Assembly: GCA_946537585.1 (NCBI GenBank) | Contig: CAMNFX010000044.1 | Coordinates: forward strand, 1-9,084 | Length of the DNA: 9,084 nucleotides | Direction of reading: 5' to 3' | DNA from: an uncultured Lachnospiraceae bacterium | GTDB taxonomy: Bacteria > Bacillota > Clostridia > Lachnospirales > Lachnospiraceae | Made by a program: the position numbers and the translations under genes | The notes under the pieces: model-generated | Told to the model about the DNA's origin: nothing | What the model saw: only the letters and a program-made list of their open reading frames with translations | The model's database searches: none | Part shown: positions 5,786 to 9,084 of the stretch, piece after piece | Position numbering within the stretch: position 1 is the stretch's first letter | How the letters are laid out: the number at the start of each line of letters is the position of its first letter

Positions 5786-5802
5786 TTTGACAGAGGAAGA
5801 CT

Positions 5803-7605
5803 ATGAACAGAAGAGTAATAACCATTCCCTGGCTGCTGATCATTTTCATACTGATCATCTACGGGGCTGCAGTGTATTCCATGCGCGGATATTCCGAGTC
5901 TGTCTCCGCAAGGGAGCTCGATACCATGCTCGAGAACAGCCAGAATATCGACAGTGTTGTGATCAGCACATCGTCTAAAAACAATACGGGTACCGTGACG
6001 ATCATGAATAAGTCCGGCGACCGGTATCAGTCCTCGCTGACGGATACTTCGCGTCTGGCAGCAAGACTGGACGAGAGCGGAATCGATTATACCGTACAGG
6101 CGGAGCCGGCCTTTGATCTGTCCATCGGGACACTGCTTCCCTACGCCGTTATGCTGGCACTGTTTGTGATACTGATGCGCCTGTTCCTTGGCGGCGGCAT
6201 GGGCGGCGGCCAGAATTCCCGGATGATGAACTTCGGGAAAAGCCGTGCGAGGCTTAACACAGAGACCGATCTTACCATGGACAATGTTGCCGGCATGGTG
6301 GAGGAAAAGAACGAGCTCCAGGAGGTCGTCGAGTTTCTGAAAAGCCCGCAGCGCTTTCGGGAGATGGGCGCGCGCATTCCCAAGGGCATCATCCTGGTAG
6401 GCGCTCCCGGTACCGGTAAGACGCTGCTCGCAAAGGCGGTAGCAGGTGAGGCCAAGGTCCCCTTCTACAGTATTTCCGGCTCTGACTTCGTGGAAATGTA
6501 TGTCGGTGTCGGCGCGGCCCGCGTCCGCGATATGTTTGAAGAAGCAAAGAAAAACAGCCCGTGCATCATTTTCATCGATGAGATCGATGCGGTCGCGCGC
6601 CGCAGAGGCACAGGCCTCGGCGGTTCCCACGACGAACGTGAGCAGACGCTCAACCAGATGCTGGTGGAGATGGACGGATTCGCGCAGAATCAGGGTATTA
6701 TTGTGATGGCAGCCACCAACCGTGTGGATATCCTGGATCCCGCGATCATGCGTCCCGGACGTTTTGACCGCAAGATCGTCGTGAGCAAGCCGGATGTGGC
6801 AGCCAGAGAGGCGATCCTCAAGCTGCATGCGGAAAACAAGCGGCTCGGTCCTGACGTAAACCTCGGCAGGGTCGCCCAGACGACGGCCGGATATACCGGC
6901 GCAGACCTTGAGAATCTGCTGAATGAGGCCGCGATCGAAGCGACCATGGATGACCGCCCCTATATCAGCCAGAAGGATATCGACGATGCTTTCATCAAGA
7001 CCGGTATCGGCAAGGAGAAAAGATCCAAGGTCATTTCGGAACGGGACAAGAAGATCACAGCTTATCATGAGACCGGCCACGCGATCCTGTTCCATCTGCT
7101 TGAGGATGTCGGCCCGGTGCATATCATCAGTATCATTCCCACCGGAGAGGGCGCCGCAGGCTATACGATGCCTCTCCCGGACAAGGACGACAGCTTCATT
7201 ACCAGGGGACAGTTAAAGCATATGATGATGGCAGCCATGGGCGGCCGTATTGCGGAAGAGCTGGTCTGTGACGATATCACGACCGGCGCCTCCCAGGACA
7301 TCAAGCAGGTCACCAAGATCGCCCGCGCGATGGTCATGCAGTACGGCATGAGCGACCGCATCGGCATGATCAACTACGACGACAACGGTGATGATGTCTT
7401 CCTCGGATATGACATTGCCCACAGCAAGACCTACTCCAACGAGATGCTGAGCCTGATCGACAAGGAAGTCCAGAAGCTGGTCGATGACTGCTACGCGGCG
7501 GCAAAGGAACTCATTATGGAGCACAGGGACGTACTGGAAAAAAGCTGTACTCTCCTGATGGAAAAGGAAAAGCTGACCGGCGAAGAATTTGCGGCACTTT
7601 TCTGA
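5803..7605 (+). CDS. ftsH: ATP-dependent zinc metalloprotease FtsH
   Basis: A 600-residue membrane-bound AAA+ protease (family range about 600-650) that forms hexamers and degrades misfolded membrane proteins and short-lived regulators. Membrane segments lie at about 7-26 and 109-128 and flank an external domain. A glycine-rich linker (130-136) leads to the AAA domain: Walker A GAPGTGKT (200-207), Walker B IIFIDE (255-260), and the second region of homology with arginine fingers R317 and R320. The protease site is H422-E423-T-G-H426, with the third zinc ligand probably D499 in TTGASQDI. Two mild departures are HETGH for the common HEAGH and MYVGVGA for the pore motif MFVGVGA. AGAGGAAG (5792-5799) precedes the ATG. 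It is the last gene of the operon, followed by a terminator. Confidence 0.98.
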   Translation: MNRRVITIPWLLIIFILIIYGAAVYSMRGYSESVSARELDTMLENSQNIDSVVISTSSKNNTGTVTIMNKSGDRYQSSLTDTSRLAARLDESGIDYTVQAEPAFDLSIGTLLPYAVMLALFVILMRLFLGGGMGGGQNSRMMNFGKSRARLNTETDLTMDNVAGMVEEKNELQEVVEFLKSPQRFREMGARIPKGIILVGAPGTGKTLLAKAVAGEAKVPFYSISGSDFVEMYVGVGAARVRDMFEEAKKNSPCIIFIDEIDAVARRRGTGLGGSHDEREQTLNQMLVEMDGFAQNQGIIVMAATNRVDILDPAIMRPGRFDRKIVVSKPDVAAREAILKLHAENKRLGPDVNLGRVAQTTAGYTGADLENLLNEAAIEATMDDRPYISQKDIDDAFIKTGIGKEKRSKVISERDKKITAYHETGHAILFHLLEDVGPVHIISIIPTGEGAAGYTMPLPDKDDSFITRGQLKHMMMAAMGGRIAEELVCDDITTGASQDIKQVTKIARAMVMQYGMSDRIGMINYDDNGDDVFLGYDIAHSKTYSNEMLSLIDKEVQKLVDDCYAAAKELIMEHRDVLEKSCTLLMEKEKLTGEEFAALF

Positions 7606-7660
7606 TCATTGCTGCGAACAGAGCTGCAAAGCAGAAAAGAACAATTATAAACAGATAAAC

Positions 7661-7693
7661 CGGTCCGGGTGTGAAGGCATCCGGACCGATTTT
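7661..7693 (+). terminator. Intrinsic terminator of the rqcP-ftsH operon
   Basis: CGGTCCGG (7661-7668) pairs perfectly with CCGGACCG (7681-7688). The stem extends inward to 12 bp (with two wobble pairs) around a GAAG loop. It is followed by A and four T residues, a short T tract but a very stable stem. It lies 55 bases after the ftsH stop and before the next plus-strand gene, which has its own start about 90 bases further on. Confidence 0.8.
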
Positions 7694-7781
7694 AGATTAT
7701 GCTGACAGATATTTGCCGCTGCATACCGGCTTTTGGCAAAGAAGAAGGCAGCGTGCAAAAGCGGGCAGACGGACTATACAT

Positions 7782-9084
7782 ATGGCAGACATAAGGAAAA
7801 CACATATCGAAATACACGGCGGGGATCAGCCCGGAGATATCCGGGTCCCGGAAGGGGTAAGGACCCTTGATCCCTGTGCATTTTATGAGAGCTCAGTCCG
7901 AAGGGTGTTTCTGCCGGAATCACTTTCAGAGATCGGAGACTGTGCTTTTTACGGCTGTTCGGAGCTGAGAGAGCTTGTGATCCCGGAAGGCTCGGGCTTA
8001 AGGATCATAGGGGACAGCGCTTTCTACGGATGTGAAAATATCGGTGATATCTGCCTTCCGGATACTGTGCAGAGGATTGGCACGCGAAGCTTTTATGAAT
8101 GCCGTAAGCTTGCATTAAAGAGGATGCCGGCCGGGCTTCAAAGCATCGGACAGGAGGCCTTTGCCGGCTGTGAGACACTGGAAGAAGCAATCTTCAAAAA
8201 CAGGCTTCAGCATATCGGCAGCAGGGCATTTCATGAATGCAGGAGTCTTCAGAGAGCTGACTTAACGGCAGCGGATCTTTGCCTTCTGCCGGCGCAGTGC
8301 TTTGTAGGCTGCCGCAGCTTAGAAGAAGTGTCTCTTCCAAAAGGGCTTCGTGAGATCGGAAGCGCCGTCTTTTTCGGATGCGGCAGTCTCAGAAAGCTTT
8401 CCATTCCATCTGCAGTCCAAAGGATCGGGGATGATGCGTTTCAGGGGACTGCCTGGAAGGACGAATATCAAGAGGGATTTGCTGTCGTCGGGGCAGGACT
8501 TCTGCTTGGATGCGGCGGTACAGATGAGGAGCTCGAGATTCCTGAAGGTGTCCGGGAGATCTGCCGGAATGCATTCCGGGACAGAAAGGAGCTTCGATCG
8601 GTGAGGCTTCCCGCTACGCTTCAAAAGATCGGTGCGGGAGCGTTTGCAGGATGTGAGAACCTCACAAATGTCAGTATCCCGGATACGGCAGACGAGATCG
8701 GAGAGACAGCATTTGAAGGAACCCCGTGGCTGAAAGATCAAGAGGGGGATTTTGTGACCGCGGGCAGAGGGATACTGCTCGAATATAAGGGCCAGGAGAC
8801 GGATGTCCGGATCCCTGACGGGGTCAGGAGGATCGGCGAGGGAGCATTTTACGAGTGCAATGGAATCATCTCGGTATATGTTCCCGATTCCGTGATCTCG
8901 ATCGGTGACAAAGCCTTTGAAGGCTGCCGTTCACTGCAGAGCATCACGATCCCTGACAGCGTGGAAAGAATCGGCGCTGCCGCCTTCAAGTGGTGCAATG
9001 CTCTGGAATCCGTGACTCTTCCGGAGTCACTTAAAGAGATCCCGGCAGAAGCTTTTTACGGATGCAGAAAGCTTCAGAAGATCC
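7782..9084 (+). CDS. BspA-type leucine-rich-repeat protein (LRR_5), incomplete at right edge
   Basis: Open from the ATG at 7782 to the window end, 434 codons with no stop, so the C-terminus is missing. After about 20 residues it becomes a chain of roughly 16 repeats of about 23 residues with the pattern IPxxVxxIGxxAFxxCxxL, the LRR_5/BspA (Treponema pallidum type) family. Repeats 9 and 12 carry an extra segment of about 22 residues beginning GTAWKDEY and GTPWLKDQ and ending before the next IP motif. Such proteins form solenoids that bind proteins; many are surface-exposed. Here the N-terminus (MADIRKTHIE) shows no signal peptide or membrane anchor, so the visible part suggests a cytoplasmic protein unless a C-terminal anchor follows. 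The Shine-Dalgarno site is weak (GACGGA at 7768-7773). The frame is open upstream without a better start. Confidence 0.88.
   Translation, partial: MADIRKTHIEIHGGDQPGDIRVPEGVRTLDPCAFYESSVRRVFLPESLSEIGDCAFYGCSELRELVIPEGSGLRIIGDSAFYGCENIGDICLPDTVQRIGTRSFYECRKLALKRMPAGLQSIGQEAFAGCETLEEAIFKNRLQHIGSRAFHECRSLQRADLTAADLCLLPAQCFVGCRSLEEVSLPKGLREIGSAVFFGCGSLRKLSIPSAVQRIGDDAFQGTAWKDEYQEGFAVVGAGLLLGCGGTDEELEIPEGVREICRNAFRDRKELRSVRLPATLQKIGAGAFAGCENLTNVSIPDTADEIGETAFEGTPWLKDQEGDFVTAGRGILLEYKGQETDVRIPDGVRRIGEGAFYECNGIISVYVPDSVISIGDKAFEGCRSLQSITIPDSVERIGAAAFKWCNALESVTLPESLKEIPAEAFYGCRKLQKI

Noticed and set aside
5770..7122. A 450-codon open frame on the minus strand opposite ftsH
   Set aside because: It is a shadow of the clearly coding ftsH frame; its translation is rich in His/Arg/Cys with no family resemblance, and it has no sensible neighbours.
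7842..9084. Tandem DNA repeats in the right-hand region
   Set aside because: The periodicity is at protein level (about 23-residue leucine-rich repeats); the DNA copies are too diverged to count as a nucleotide tandem repeat, and there is no CRISPR pattern.

Overview
The window looks like a chromosomal piece of an anaerobic Gram-positive bacterium of the class Clostridia, most likely a Lachnospiraceae relative. This rests on gene content and order. An HU gene, a DivIC/FtsB-like gene, an RqcP-type S4 gene, tilS, hpt and ftsH lie together, as in the Bacillus/Clostridium neighbourhood yabO-yabP-yabQ-divIC-...-spoIIE-tilS-hprT-ftsH. An oxygen-sensitive class III ribonucleotide reductase activase and BspA-type leucine-rich repeats fit the same group. 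No rRNA, tRNA, CRISPR array, transposase or phage gene was recognised.

Layout. Left half, minus strand: HU (48-323) with its own consensus promoter and a downstream hairpin at the window edge. Next come a 305-base non-coding gap rich in inverted repeats, a NrdG-type radical SAM activase (629-1321), a DivIC-like septum protein (1371-1685) with a structured leader and a terminator, and a TPR protein with terminal CxxC pairs (start placed at 2743). A compact divergent promoter region (about 2795-2931) separates this from the plus-strand run: rqcP-like S4 gene (2932-3171), nucleotidyltransferase-like DUF4037 gene (3164-4129), tilS (4148-5224), hpt (5221-5751) and ftsH (5803-7605). These are tightly spaced (overlaps of 8 and 4 bases, gaps of 18 and 51) and end at a strong hairpin at 7661-7693. 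A BspA-type leucine-rich-repeat gene starts at 7782 and runs off the right edge.

How it works together. The plus-strand genes read as one operon: ribosome rescue (RqcP), tRNA-Ile2 decoding (TilS), purine salvage (Hpt) and membrane protein quality control (FtsH), with an uncharacterised DUF4037 protein inserted. The sporulation genes usually interleaved here (yabP, yabQ, spoIIE) are absent, and divIC is on the opposite strand from rqcP. This suggests a rearranged cluster, perhaps in a lineage that no longer sporulates. The least understood part is the divergent pair of the TPR/CxxC protein and the DUF4037 nucleotidyltransferase-like protein. They share a promoter region and are the best candidates for something undescribed.
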